Below are positions 17,314 through 25,560 of a DNA stretch of 64,000 nt, in pieces. The stretch covers positions 131,081 through 195,080 of the forward strand of contig NZ_PYBV01000013.1 in the NCBI RefSeq assembly GCF_003205615.1, read 5' to 3'. The DNA comes from Micromonospora arborensis (GTDB lineage: Bacteria; Actinomycetota; Actinomycetes; Mycobacteriales; Micromonosporaceae). The stretch's first letter is position 1; each line of letters starts with the position of its first letter. Below the pieces are notes generated by a model. It was given only the letters and a program-made list of their open reading frames with translations, made no database searches and was not told where the DNA came from. The translations under genes and the position numbers were made by a program.

Positions 17314-18636
17314 TCAGCCGGCCGGCCGCGCGACGCCGGCCAGGGCCAGCTCCCGCTCGGTCTCGGCGACGGTGGTCTCCACGCGGGACATGGCGTGGCG
17401 CAGGATCGGCGGTCCCATCAACGACGTGAACACGGCGATCAGCACGATCACGGTGTAGGTCGCGATGTTCAGCACACCCAGGCGCAGGCCGGCGGTCGCG
17501 ACCACCACCTCGACCACGCCACGGGCGTTCATCCCGGCCCCCAGGGCGATGCCCTCCCAGTGCGACAGCCGGCTGGTGCGAGCGCCCAGGTAGGCGCCCG
17601 CGAACTTGCCGACGACCGCCACCAGCAGCAGCGCGATTCCGGTGAGCAGCACCTTGGGGTCGGCCAGCGCGGTCAGGTCCATGCGCAGGCCGGCGGTGGC
17701 CATGAACAGCGGGGCCAGCACGCTGAGGACGACCGTCCGCAGGGGTGAGAGGTGCTGCCAGAGGGTCGGATCGTCACCGCTTACCTGACCCACCAGGATG
17801 CCCGCGACAAACGCGCCGAACAGCGGCTCTATCTTCATCGCGTGGGTGGCCGCAGCGCCCAGCAGGATCACCACGACGGCCACGGTCACCCGCACGCCGC
17901 CGTCTCCGGCCCGGCCGGCGAGCCGCATCGCCCAGCGCACCAGCGGACGGCCGATGAACATCGCCGCCACCACGAAGGCCACCAGGTACAACGCCGACAG
18001 CGACACCGCCCCGGCCCGTACGCCGGTGGTCGCCGCGGCCGAGACCACCGACAGCAGGAACCAGCCGACGGCGTCGTCCACTGTGCCGGCGGCCAGCGTG
18101 AGCTGGCCGATGTCCCGGTGCAGAAGGCCCATGTCGGCCAACGTCTTGGCGATCACCGGGATCGCGGTGACGCACATGGCCACGCCCAGGAAGAGAGCGA
18201 AGACGCCGCGCCCGGTCCCGTCCGGGATGAGTAGGCCCGGCACCACGAAGCCGGCGCCGATGCCCAGCGCGAGCGGCAGCAGGAGCCCGCACAAGCTCAC
18301 CCGCACCCCGGTCGAGCCGCGCTTGCGCACCATCGCCAGGTCCAGCTGCGCACCGGTCAGGCCGACCAGCAGCAGCACGCCGAGTTGGCCCACCGCGTCG
18401 GTCAGGTGCAACTGATCCGCATCGGCGGGCAACACCCACTCGAACGCGCCGGGCGCCAGTGCGCCGGCCAGCGACGGACCCAGCAGGACGCCGGTGAGCA
18501 GCTCACCCACCAGCGCGGGGAGTCCCAGGCGGACCGCGAGGCGGCCCAGCGCGAGCGCCACCAGTAGCAGCAGCGAAACCTGTAACAGGAAGACGAGCAG
18601 GACATGTGGTGCCAGCGACGGTAGTGGATCACTCAT
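17314..18636 (-). CDS. Cation/proton antiporter, CPA2 (KefB/NhaP-like) family
   Basis: 440 aa, ATG at 18636 behind a strong GGGAGGTCC ribosome site. The protein is almost entirely hydrophobic, with about 12 membrane segments. It carries the VGLPALVGELLTGVLLGPS and LLLVGLTGAQLDL signatures of monovalent cation:H+ antiporters, plus NARGVVEVVVATAGL near the C-terminal end. It is the first gene of the leftward biosynthetic operon. Halogenated pyrrole-phenols are often protonophores, so a cation/proton exchanger here could be a self-protection or pH-homeostasis factor; this is inference from context. No cytoplasmic TrkA-N domain is fused. Confidence 0.85.
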   Translation of the reverse strand: MSDPLPSLAPHVLLVFLLQVSLLLLVALALGRLAVRLGLPALVGELLTGVLLGPSLAGALAPGAFEWVLPADADQLHLTDAVGQLGVLLLVGLTGAQLDLAMVRKRGSTGVRVSLCGLLLPLALGIGAGFVVPGLLIPDGTGRGVFALFLGVAMCVTAIPVIAKTLADMGLLHRDIGQLTLAAGTVDDAVGWFLLSVVSAAATTGVRAGAVSLSALYLVAFVVAAMFIGRPLVRWAMRLAGRAGDGGVRVTVAVVVILLGAAATHAMKIEPLFGAFVAGILVGQVSGDDPTLWQHLSPLRTVVLSVLAPLFMATAGLRMDLTALADPKVLLTGIALLLVAVVGKFAGAYLGARTSRLSHWEGIALGAGMNARGVVEVVVATAGLRLGVLNIATYTVIVLIAVFTSLMGPPILRHAMSRVETTVAETERELALAGVARPAG

Positions 18637-18940
18637 CGTCGGACCTCCCTCGGCTGCGACACGGCGGGGGAATCGCCGCAAGTTAGCGTAGGGAAACCGA
18701 TCGGCGTCATCTTCCGTCGGAATCAGCAGGTCTTCGGTGCCCGGCTCTGGTCCGTTCGGCGATGTTTGTAGGCACACCAGCCGACCGGATGCCCACACAA
18801 ATGTGGTCTTGCACGCCAGCTCCGCTGCTCATCACGTCACTACAACGGTGGAAGCCATATCCCCGCCCGCTGTCTACATTCGGCATACCGGGCGGTGGCT
18901 ATCGCCTTGTCATTCTTCAGATCCGCAGAGGGGGTTTCAG
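18637..18940. promoter_or_regulatory. Divergent promoter region between the antiporter and carrier-protein operons
   Basis: This 304-bp spacer separates the two divergently transcribed biosynthetic operons and must contain both promoters. It holds an inverted repeat CCGCCCG (18863-18869) and CGGGCGG (18889-18895) about 45 bp before the carrier-protein start. A smaller palindrome CCACA-CAAA-TGTGG lies at 18793-18806. The ribosome site AGAGGGGG precedes the carrier-protein ATG. No clean sigma-70 consensus pair is obvious. Confidence 0.6.
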
Positions 18941-19222
18941 ATGGACTACGACCAGACGCTCAAAATTCTCCTGGAATTTGTGGAGAAACATGTCTTGGCG
19001 GGGGCCGGACAGACCGGTTCGGAACCAGGGCTGACGGCGCAGACCCCGCTGCTGGAATGGGGCGTACTCAACTCTCTGCGGCTGACCCAGCTGCTGGGCT
19101 TCATCCGCGACGAGCTCCAGGTCGACGTGTCGCCCGAGCTCATCGTCGGCCGCAACTTCCGGGACCTGGACGCGATCACGCGCCTCGTCATCAGCCTGCA
19201 CGACGACCCGGCCCGCGTCTAA
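18941..19222 (+). CDS. Prolyl/pyrrolyl carrier protein (PltL-type PCP)
   Basis: 93 aa, ATG at 18941. This is a free-standing acyl/peptidyl carrier protein. The segment TPLLEWGVLNSLRL carries the phosphopantetheine serine (about residue 44) in the GxxNS context seen in PltL and related proline carriers; most ACPs have GxDS. It would hold L-proline for the adenylation and dehydrogenase enzymes encoded on the other strand, then present the pyrrolyl thioester to the halogenase 29 bp downstream and to the first KS of the bimodular PKS. It is the first gene of the rightward halogenase operon. Confidence 0.93.
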   Translation: MDYDQTLKILLEFVEKHVLAGAGQTGSEPGLTAQTPLLEWGVLNSLRLTQLLGFIRDELQVDVSPELIVGRNFRDLDAITRLVISLHDDPARV

Positions 19223-19251
19223 GCGCGGCCATCGACAGACGAGGAGTCAGC

Positions 19252-20598
19252 GTGAGTGACGTCGATTTCGACATCGGCATCATCGGTGGTGGGCCGGCCG
19301 GCTCAACCGCCGCGTCATACCTGGCCAAGGCCGGGCTCTCCGTGGCGGTATTCGAGGATGAGCTCTTCCCGCGCCAGCACGTCGGGGAGTCCCTGGTGCC
19401 CGCCACCACGCCGGTGCTGGCCGACATCGGGGCGCTGTCCCTCGTCGACGGCGCCGGCTTCCCCCGCAAATACGGGGCGGCCTGGACGTCGGCGGCCGAG
19501 GACGACATCCCCACGCTCGGCTTCAGCGGGCTGTCGCACGGCTTCGGCTCGGCCGAGATCCTCTTCAACGAGCGCGACCAGCCCGGGGTGCACCAAGATT
19601 ACACATACCACGTTGACCGCGGGAAGTTCGACCTGCTGCTGTTGCAGCACGCGAACTCGCTCGGCGCGAAGGTCTTCGAGGGGGTACGGGTCCGCCGGGT
19701 CGACTTCGAGCAGCCCAACCCGAACCTCGTCTTCTCGCTCGGCCGCAACGAGATGTCGGTGCGCACCCGCATGGTCATCGACGCCAGTGGCCGCGGCACG
19801 CTGCTCGGCCGGCAGCTCAAGCTCAAGGTCTCCGACCCGGTCTTCAACCAGTACGCCATCCACGCCTGGTTCGACAGCCTGGACCGGCAGGCACTGGCGT
19901 CGCGCGAGGGGCAGGCCGACTACATCTTCATCCATTTCCTGCCGATCAGCGACACCTGGGTGTGGCAGATCCCGATCACCGACACGATCACCAGCGTCGG
20001 TGTGGTTACCCAGAAGAAGCACTTCGCCTCGTCGCCGTCCGACCGGGAGCAGTTCTTCTGGGAGTGCGTGAGCAGCCGCCCAGCGCTCGCCGCCGCACTG
20101 CGGTCCAGCGACCAGGTTCGCCCGTTCAAGTCGGAGGGCGACTACAGCTACGGGATGAAGGAGATCTGCGGGGACAACTTCGTCCTCATCGGGGACGCCG
20201 CCCGCTTCGTCGACCCGATCTTCTCCAGCGGCGTCAGCGTGGCGCTCAACAGCGCACGTATCGCCTCCACCGACATCATCGCGGCGGCCGAGAAGGGCGA
20301 CTTCGGCAAGCCGGCATTCGCGACGTACGAGGAGAAACTGCGCCGCGGCGTGCACAACTGGTACGAGTTCATCTCGATCTACTACCGGCTCAACATCCTG
20401 TTCACCGCGTTCGTCCAGGACCCTCGGTACCGCCTCGACGTACTGAAGATGCTCCAGGGCGACGTGTACGACGACGCCGAGCCGGCCGCGCTGGCCGCGA
20501 TGCGCAAGGTGACCTGGGCGGTCGAGAACGACCCGGACCACCTATGGCACCGGCACCTCGGCAGCCTGCGGGCTCCGGCGTCGGCTCCCCTGTTCTGA
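19252..20598 (+). CDS. FADH2-dependent halogenase acting on pyrrolyl-carrier protein (PltA-type)
   Basis: 448 aa from GTG at 19252, with GAGGAG ribosome site; this matches the length of PltA. Features: dinucleotide-binding GGGPAG (12-17), GESLVPATTPVL (45-56), Lys73 in FPRKYGAAWTS at the catalytic lysine position of flavin halogenases, the WxWxIP signature as TWVWQIPI, and GDAARFVDPIFSSG near residue 310. Enzymes of this subfamily chlorinate the pyrrole ring while it is tethered to the carrier protein, once or twice. The halide and number of additions cannot be read from sequence. Reduced flavin could come from the flavin reductase encoded at 34.6 kb. A longer in-frame reading upstream is ignored because it would run through the carrier-protein gene. 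Confidence 0.95.
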   Translation: MSDVDFDIGIIGGGPAGSTAASYLAKAGLSVAVFEDELFPRQHVGESLVPATTPVLADIGALSLVDGAGFPRKYGAAWTSAAEDDIPTLGFSGLSHGFGSAEILFNERDQPGVHQDYTYHVDRGKFDLLLLQHANSLGAKVFEGVRVRRVDFEQPNPNLVFSLGRNEMSVRTRMVIDASGRGTLLGRQLKLKVSDPVFNQYAIHAWFDSLDRQALASREGQADYIFIHFLPISDTWVWQIPITDTITSVGVVTQKKHFASSPSDREQFFWECVSSRPALAAALRSSDQVRPFKSEGDYSYGMKEICGDNFVLIGDAARFVDPIFSSGVSVALNSARIASTDIIAAAEKGDFGKPAFATYEEKLRRGVHNWYEFISIYYRLNILFTAFVQDPRYRLDVLKMLQGDVYDDAEPAALAAMRKVTWAVENDPDHLWHRHLGSLRAPASAPLF

Positions 20599-20616
20599 CG
20601 ATCCGGAGGCGCTGGC

Positions 20617-22179
20617 ATGCAGAGCACGGCGGCGACGTTCGACGTCGCGATTCTCGGCAACGGTCTGGTCGGCTCGACCCTCGCGGCCGTGCTTGCCAGG
20701 CGCGGCGCCCGGGTGGCGCTGATCAGCGAGGACACCCACCCGCGCTACACCCCGGGCGAGATCGCCACCCCCTACACCGCCGCGCTGCTGCGGATGCTGG
20801 CCGAGCGCTACGACGTGCCCGAGCTCGCGGCGCTGGCCACCGCGAAGCGTGCGCGCACTGAGGTGTCCGCGCATCTCGGCACGGCCCAGGCCAGCAGTTT
20901 CGTCTACCACCGCGGCGGCGGGCCACGGGCACCACGGGAGGTGTTCCAACTGGCGCCGCCGCGCGTCCTGCCGGCACCACCGACGCTGTATCGGCAGGAC
21001 ACCGACGCGTACGTCTTCCACACCGCCTGCCGCTACGGCGCCACCTCCTACCAGCAGGCCAAGGTGGCCGAGGTGGTGACCGACGCGGACGGCGTCACGG
21101 TGGTGCGCGCCGACGGCCGGACCATCCGGGCCCGGTTCGTGGTGGACACCGGCGGCCGCGGCGCCCGCCTGATCGACCTGTTCCACACGCGGGAGCAGCC
21201 GAGCCGGCTGCGCCACCGGTCGGCCGGCATCGCCACCCACATGGTGCGGGTCGGCTCGCTCGATCTGGCGCCGCCGGACCGGCCGCCGGTCCCGTGGGGC
21301 GCCGGCCCGTTGCATCACGTGTTCCGCGGCGGCTACGTGTGGGTGGTGCCGTTCGGTCCGGGCCGCGACGGCACACCACTGGTGTGGAGTGTCGGCGCAT
21401 CCCTGACCGGCGTCGAGGCCGTGGGCGAGCCGGCCGAGCTGTGGGCCGGGCTGCTGGACCGGTTCCCGGACATCCGCGCGCAGCTCGGCGCTGCCCGGTC
21501 GGTGCAGCCGTGGGCCACGTTCGAGTCGGCGCCGCTCGGCGACGGTTGCGCCGGCGACCGCTGGTGCGCGATCGGTGAGGCCGCGGGCTTCGTCGATCCG
21601 CTCATGTCCCGGCCGCTGCTGCGCGGCCTGGAGGCGGTCGGTTTCCTGGGCGGGCGGCTGCTCGACGCGATCCGCACGGGCGACTTCGGCGCGCGCCGGT
21701 TCCAGTTCATGACCGAGTTCGCGCAGCGCGCGATGGATGCCGACGACCGCCTGGTGCACGCGTTCTTCGGCGCGTCGGTCGACTACGGGCTGTGGAGGGC
21801 CTTCCTCGCGGTGTGGGAACTAGGTTCCTTCTACGGTCGGCTCACGGTCGAGCACGCCGGGCGGGAGTTCGAACGGCTGGAGACGGCGAAGTATCTGGGC
21901 CTGCCGTTCCCCGGCCACGAGGGCTATCACGAACTGTTCGAGCGGGCCTGCGCCGACATCGACGACGTGACAGCCGGCCGGACCAGCGCGCAGGCGGCGG
22001 CCGGCCGGATCCACGCCGGCCTGCGGGCCACCGGCCTCGTGCCGCCCGGACTGCCGCTGGCGGACCCGTCGCTGCGCTTTCTGCACCCCGGCCCGGCCGA
22101 TCTGGTGCGGCTGCTGCGGTGGGACGCGCCGGACGAGGTCCGCCCGCTGATCACGGCCATGCGAAGGAGCAGGAGATGA
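20617..22179 (+). CDS. Halogenase-family flavoprotein lacking the catalytic lysine (PltD/PltM-like)
   Basis: 520 aa, ATG at 20617 with GGAGG ribosome site. It has an N-terminal FAD motif (LGNGLVGS), HPRYTPGEIATPYTAALLRML, LYRQDTDAYVFH, and aligns without gaps over the key segment with the next gene's product. Where that protein has GWKKHFGFLHHR, this one has GTAQASSFVYHR, so the catalytic lysine is Ala. The WxWxIP motif is altered to YVWVVP. It therefore probably binds flavin but may not halogenate. Proteins of this class in marinopyrrole- and armeniaspirol-type pathways have been tied to couplings or oxidative steps, so an oxidase or cyclase-like role is plausible but unproven. Its stop overlaps the next start (ATGA), giving coupled translation with the intact paralogue. 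Confidence 0.85.
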   Translation: MQSTAATFDVAILGNGLVGSTLAAVLARRGARVALISEDTHPRYTPGEIATPYTAALLRMLAERYDVPELAALATAKRARTEVSAHLGTAQASSFVYHRGGGPRAPREVFQLAPPRVLPAPPTLYRQDTDAYVFHTACRYGATSYQQAKVAEVVTDADGVTVVRADGRTIRARFVVDTGGRGARLIDLFHTREQPSRLRHRSAGIATHMVRVGSLDLAPPDRPPVPWGAGPLHHVFRGGYVWVVPFGPGRDGTPLVWSVGASLTGVEAVGEPAELWAGLLDRFPDIRAQLGAARSVQPWATFESAPLGDGCAGDRWCAIGEAAGFVDPLMSRPLLRGLEAVGFLGGRLLDAIRTGDFGARRFQFMTEFAQRAMDADDRLVHAFFGASVDYGLWRAFLAVWELGSFYGRLTVEHAGREFERLETAKYLGLPFPGHEGYHELFERACADIDDVTAGRTSAQAAAGRIHAGLRATGLVPPGLPLADPSLRFLHPGPADLVRLLRWDAPDEVRPLITAMRRSRR

Positions 22180-23825
22180 AGAAGTACGACCATGATGTGG
22201 TGATCCTCGGCGCCGGTATCGCCGGTTCCATCCTCGGCGCGGTCCTGGCCCGCAACGGCGCGGACGTGCTGGTGATCGACGCGGGCTCGCACCCGAAGTT
22301 CGCGATCGGCGAGTCGATGATCCCGTACACGCTGCTGACGTTGCAGGCCATCGCCGACCGGTACGACGTGCCCGAGGTGAAGACGCTCAGTAACTTCAAG
22401 GCCTGCACCCGCGACATCAACCCGTCCTTCGGCTGGAAGAAGCACTTCGGCTTCCTGCACCACCGGCCCGGCGAGGAACCGGATCACTGGGAGGCCAACC
22501 AGTTCAACACCCCCGGTGTCCTGCACACCTCCAGCCATCTGTTCCGGCAGGACACCGACGCGCACATGTTCCACGTGGCGGTGAGGTACGGCTGCCAGGC
22601 CAAGCTCGGCTACCGGGTCGAGGACGTGGAACTCGATGAGGACGTCGTGGTGGTGCGCGGTGCCGACGGCGCCGAGATCCGGGCCCGCTACCTGGTCGAC
22701 GCCAGCGGCTTCCGCTCCCCGCTGGCCGACAAACTGGATCTGCGGGACCAGCCCTGCCGATTCAAGCATCACTCCCGGTCGATTTTCACCCACATGATCG
22801 GGGTCAAGCACACCGACGAGGTGCTGCGGCACAGCGCCGACCAGCGGCCGCCGGTGCCCTGGCACCACGGCACGATGCACCACCTGTTCGAGCGCGGCTG
22901 GTTCTGGGTCATCCCGTTCAACAACAACCCGTACTCGCGCAACCCGCTGTGCAGTGTCGGCCTCACCATGGACAACCGGCTCTACCCGAAGCCCGACGGG
23001 GTATCGCCCGGCGAGGAGTTCTACCAGTTCGCCGCCCGGTTCCCCGCGGTGGCGCGGCAGTTCGCGGACGCGCGACCGGTGCGCGAGTGGGTCGGCACCG
23101 GTCGGCTGCAGTACTCGTCGCGCAACTCGATCGGGCACCGTTGGTGCCTGATGTCGCATGCCGCGGGCTTCCTCGACCCGCTGTTCTCCCGGGGCCTGTC
23201 CAACACCGCCGAGGTCATCAACGCGCTGGCCTGGCGGCTGCTGGCGGCGCTGGAGGACGACGACTTCTCGGTGCAGCGGTTCGCCTACGTGGAGAAGCTC
23301 GAACAGGGCCTGCTCGACTTCAACGACAAGCTGGTCAACTCGGCGTTCACCGCGTTCGACACGTACCCGCTCTGGAACGCGGTGTTCCGGATCTGGGCGT
23401 TCGGCTCGGTGATCGGCGGGTTCCGGGTGCAGCGGGCGCTGGCCAAGTACCGCACCACCGGCGACGTGAAACATCTGACGGCGCTGGAGGACCCGCCGAA
23501 CGTGGGCCTGTGGTGGCCGGACCACGACGGTTACCGCAAGCTTTTCGACGCGATGGTGGAGGGCTGCTCGGCATACGAGAAGGGCCTGACCTCCGCCGAC
23601 GACGTCGCACGCGAGCTGTTCAGCCGGATGCGGGACGCCGACTTCGTGCCACCGGGGGTGGGCTTCGCCGACGAGAACCGGCCGTACCTGAAGCCGTCGC
23701 CGAGGGTGCTCGCCAAGGTGCTGCGCTGGGCGGCCCGGGAGGCGCCGCCGGAGCAGAAGGAGATGGTGATCGGCACCGCGCGGGACATGCTGAAGTCGGC
23801 GACCCGCGGCCGGCGGCTCTTCTGA
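22176..23825 (+). CDS. FADH2-dependent halogenase for a free aromatic substrate (PltM-type)
   Basis: 549 aa, ATG at 22176. Visible motifs: FAD-binding LGAGIAGS (11-18), HPKFAIGESMIPYTLL, the catalytic-lysine segment GWKKHFGF with Lys88 at the position I align with PltM, LFRQDTD, the complete WxWxIP signature WFWVIP at 243-248, and AAGFLDPLFSRGL. PltM, as I recall its sequence, halogenates phloroglucinol, and this protein resembles it throughout. It is thus the best candidate for chlorinating the phenolic ring made by the PKS, separate from the pyrrole halogenase. It is the last gene of the rightward operon and is followed by a strong terminator. Confidence 0.9.
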   Translation: MKKYDHDVVILGAGIAGSILGAVLARNGADVLVIDAGSHPKFAIGESMIPYTLLTLQAIADRYDVPEVKTLSNFKACTRDINPSFGWKKHFGFLHHRPGEEPDHWEANQFNTPGVLHTSSHLFRQDTDAHMFHVAVRYGCQAKLGYRVEDVELDEDVVVVRGADGAEIRARYLVDASGFRSPLADKLDLRDQPCRFKHHSRSIFTHMIGVKHTDEVLRHSADQRPPVPWHHGTMHHLFERGWFWVIPFNNNPYSRNPLCSVGLTMDNRLYPKPDGVSPGEEFYQFAARFPAVARQFADARPVREWVGTGRLQYSSRNSIGHRWCLMSHAAGFLDPLFSRGLSNTAEVINALAWRLLAALEDDDFSVQRFAYVEKLEQGLLDFNDKLVNSAFTAFDTYPLWNAVFRIWAFGSVIGGFRVQRALAKYRTTGDVKHLTALEDPPNVGLWWPDHDGYRKLFDAMVEGCSAYEKGLTSADDVARELFSRMRDADFVPPGVGFADENRPYLKPSPRVLAKVLRWAAREAPPEQKEMVIGTARDMLKSATRGRRLF

Positions 23826-23843
23826 GCGGCAGACACCACAAGG

Positions 23844-23882
23844 GGATCGGGCCCATCGGCTGAGATGGGCCCGATCCTTTTT
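23844..23882 (+). terminator. Rho-independent terminator of the halogenase operon
   Basis: A perfect 14-bp stem GGATCGGGCCCATC (23844-23857) and GATGGGCCCGATCC (23864-23877) encloses a 6-base loop and is followed by five T residues. It begins 19 bp after the halogenase stop and lies between convergent genes, so it mainly stops rightward transcription. Confidence 0.95.
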
Positions 23883-23920
23883 CCTTGCCCGCTGCGCCGA
23901 CGGGGGGCGGCGAGGGGCAT

Positions 23921-24316
23921 TCAGTAGACGCTTATGGCCCGCAGGTCCTCGATGACGGCCTGGTAGGCGCGGGACTGGAAGACGGGCATGAGCCGCAGGA
24001 GCTTGGCGCGGTCACCGCTGACCTTCAGCCGGCCGGTCATGAAGCCGGTCGCCGGGTGCATCTTGCCCTCCTGGAGCTTCACGCTGTCGGGGTAGCTCGC
24101 GGTGATGGTGAACGACGGCTCGGCCACCTCGCCGATGCGGGCCTCCACGATGCGCCCGCTGCGGATGCGGAAGTAGTAGGGCCACCGGCCGGCTTCGGGG
24201 TGCTCGAGCACCACGTACTGAACATCGAGGTCGGTGCCGGGTCGCTCGGGCTGGTCGGCGGCGCGCCGCTCCAACTCGCGGAAGAATTCCTCGGACAGGT
24301 ACTTGACCGTTGTCAT
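23921..24316 (-). CDS. SCP-2 (sterol carrier) domain protein
   Basis: 131 aa, ATG at 24316 overlapping the P450 stop (ATGA). The sequence matches the SCP-2 lipid-binding fold, with RIRSGRIVEARIG, PSFTITASYPD and HPATGFMTGRLKVSGD, the last being the hallmark of the family. It is cytoplasmic, without signal or membrane segments. As the last gene of the leftward tailoring operon and coupled to a P450, it may bind or shuttle a hydrophobic intermediate, or assist the P450. The family call is good; the specific role is inference. Confidence 0.85.
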   Translation of the reverse strand: MTTVKYLSEEFFRELERRAADQPERPGTDLDVQYVVLEHPEAGRWPYYFRIRSGRIVEARIGEVAEPSFTITASYPDSVKLQEGKMHPATGFMTGRLKVSGDRAKLLRLMPVFQSRAYQAVIEDLRAISVY

Positions 24317-25560
24317 CGGGGGGCCTCCTGGTCGGTGTGCACGTGAAGCGTCTCCAGCCCGCGCAGGGTCAGCCGCGGGCGGTACTCGGGCGAGCCGTCC
24401 AGCCGCAGCACCGGGAACCGCCGGAGCAGCCGGTCCAGGACGACCTCGGCCTCCAGCTTGGCCAGCGCCCAGCCGAGGCAGTGGTGGATGCCGGCGCTGA
24501 ACGAGATCGGCTGGTGGTCGTCGCGGCGGACATCGAAGCGATCCGGGTCGGGGAACTTCTCCGGATCGCGGTTGGCCGCGGCGAGCAGCGTGATGACCGT
24601 GGACCGGGGCGGGATCTCCTGCCCGGCCACGATCAGCGGCCGGCTGGTCATCCGGATCACCAGGTGGACCGGCGGGTCCCAACGCAGAACCTCCTCCACC
24701 GCGCCCGGGATCAGTGACGGGTCCTTGCGCAGCAGCTCCATCTGCTCCGGGTGTCGCAGCAACGCGTAGACGGCGTTGCTGAGCAGGTGGGTGGCGGTCT
24801 CGAAGCCGGCGCCGACCACCATGTTGCAGAAGCCGATCAACTCCGCGTGGCTGAGCCGGCCCTCCTCGTCCTCCATCTGCACCAGGTCGGAGAGCAGGTC
24901 ATCCTGCGGCTCCGCGCGCCGCCGCGCCACCAGGCCGTCGAAGTACTCGTCGCTGAACTCGGCGCCGGCGTCCGCCTCGAGCAGTTCCTCGGAGGTCAGG
25001 CCCAGCTCGAAGGTGCGCTGGAAGTGGTTCATCGGCGCGCGCAGCGGCGGCGCCTCCTCCCGCGGCACGCCCAGCATCGCGCAGATGACCTGCAGCGGAA
25101 TGTCGTAGAAGACGTCGTTGAGGATGTCGCCGCCGCCGGCCGCGGCGAGCGGCTCGATGAACTCGTCGAACAGCGACTCGATCACCGGCCGCATCGCGTC
25201 GATCCGGCGCGGAGTGAAAGCCCGGGCGATGATCCGCCGCAGCCGGGTGTGCGTGGGCGGGTTGGCCCACAACATGCTGGTGCTCATCCGGCGCAGCGAG
25301 GCGTGCTCGGCCCAGTCCCCACCGAACCGCCCGTCCATGAACAGCTCGGGGTCCTTGCCCACCTCCTTGTCCCGCAGCACCTGGTTGACGTCGTCGTACC
25401 GGCTGAGCACCCACAGGCCCATGGCGCTGTGGTGCACCGGCGCGGCCTCGCGCAGGCGGTGGTACCGCGAGTACGGGTCGGTGCGGCCCTCCGGCGACAG
25501 CAGCACCTCGGACAGGGCCGCGTCGGCGGCCTCGTTGAACATCGTGGGGGTGATGGTCAC
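24313..25560 (-). CDS. Cytochrome P450 monooxygenase
   Basis: 415 aa from GTG at 25560 (GTGA overlap with the preceding gene); an ATG 18 bases in is a possible alternative. P450 landmarks in order: I-helix VVGAGFETATHLL, the ExxR motif as EEVLRWDPP, and the heme-binding segment SFSAGIHHCLGWALAKLE with the axial Cys. The length is standard for a soluble bacterial P450. It lies between a halogenase-like flavoprotein and an SCP-2 protein in the tailoring operon. Likely chemistry is a hydroxylation or oxidative cyclisation of the pyrrole-polyketide; the substrate is unknown. Ferredoxin partners are not encoded nearby. Confidence 0.93.
   Translation of the reverse strand: MTITPTMFNEAADAALSEVLLSPEGRTDPYSRYHRLREAAPVHHSAMGLWVLSRYDDVNQVLRDKEVGKDPELFMDGRFGGDWAEHASLRRMSTSMLWANPPTHTRLRRIIARAFTPRRIDAMRPVIESLFDEFIEPLAAAGGGDILNDVFYDIPLQVICAMLGVPREEAPPLRAPMNHFQRTFELGLTSEELLEADAGAEFSDEYFDGLVARRRAEPQDDLLSDLVQMEDEEGRLSHAELIGFCNMVVGAGFETATHLLSNAVYALLRHPEQMELLRKDPSLIPGAVEEVLRWDPPVHLVIRMTSRPLIVAGQEIPPRSTVITLLAAANRDPEKFPDPDRFDVRRDDHQPISFSAGIHHCLGWALAKLEAEVVLDRLLRRFPVLRLDGSPEYRPRLTLRGLETLHVHTDQEAPR

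Noticed and set aside
18895..19251. Longer N-terminus for the PltA-type halogenase
   Set aside because: It would overlap the carrier-protein gene in another frame; GTG 19252 has a ribosome site and gives the family's usual length.
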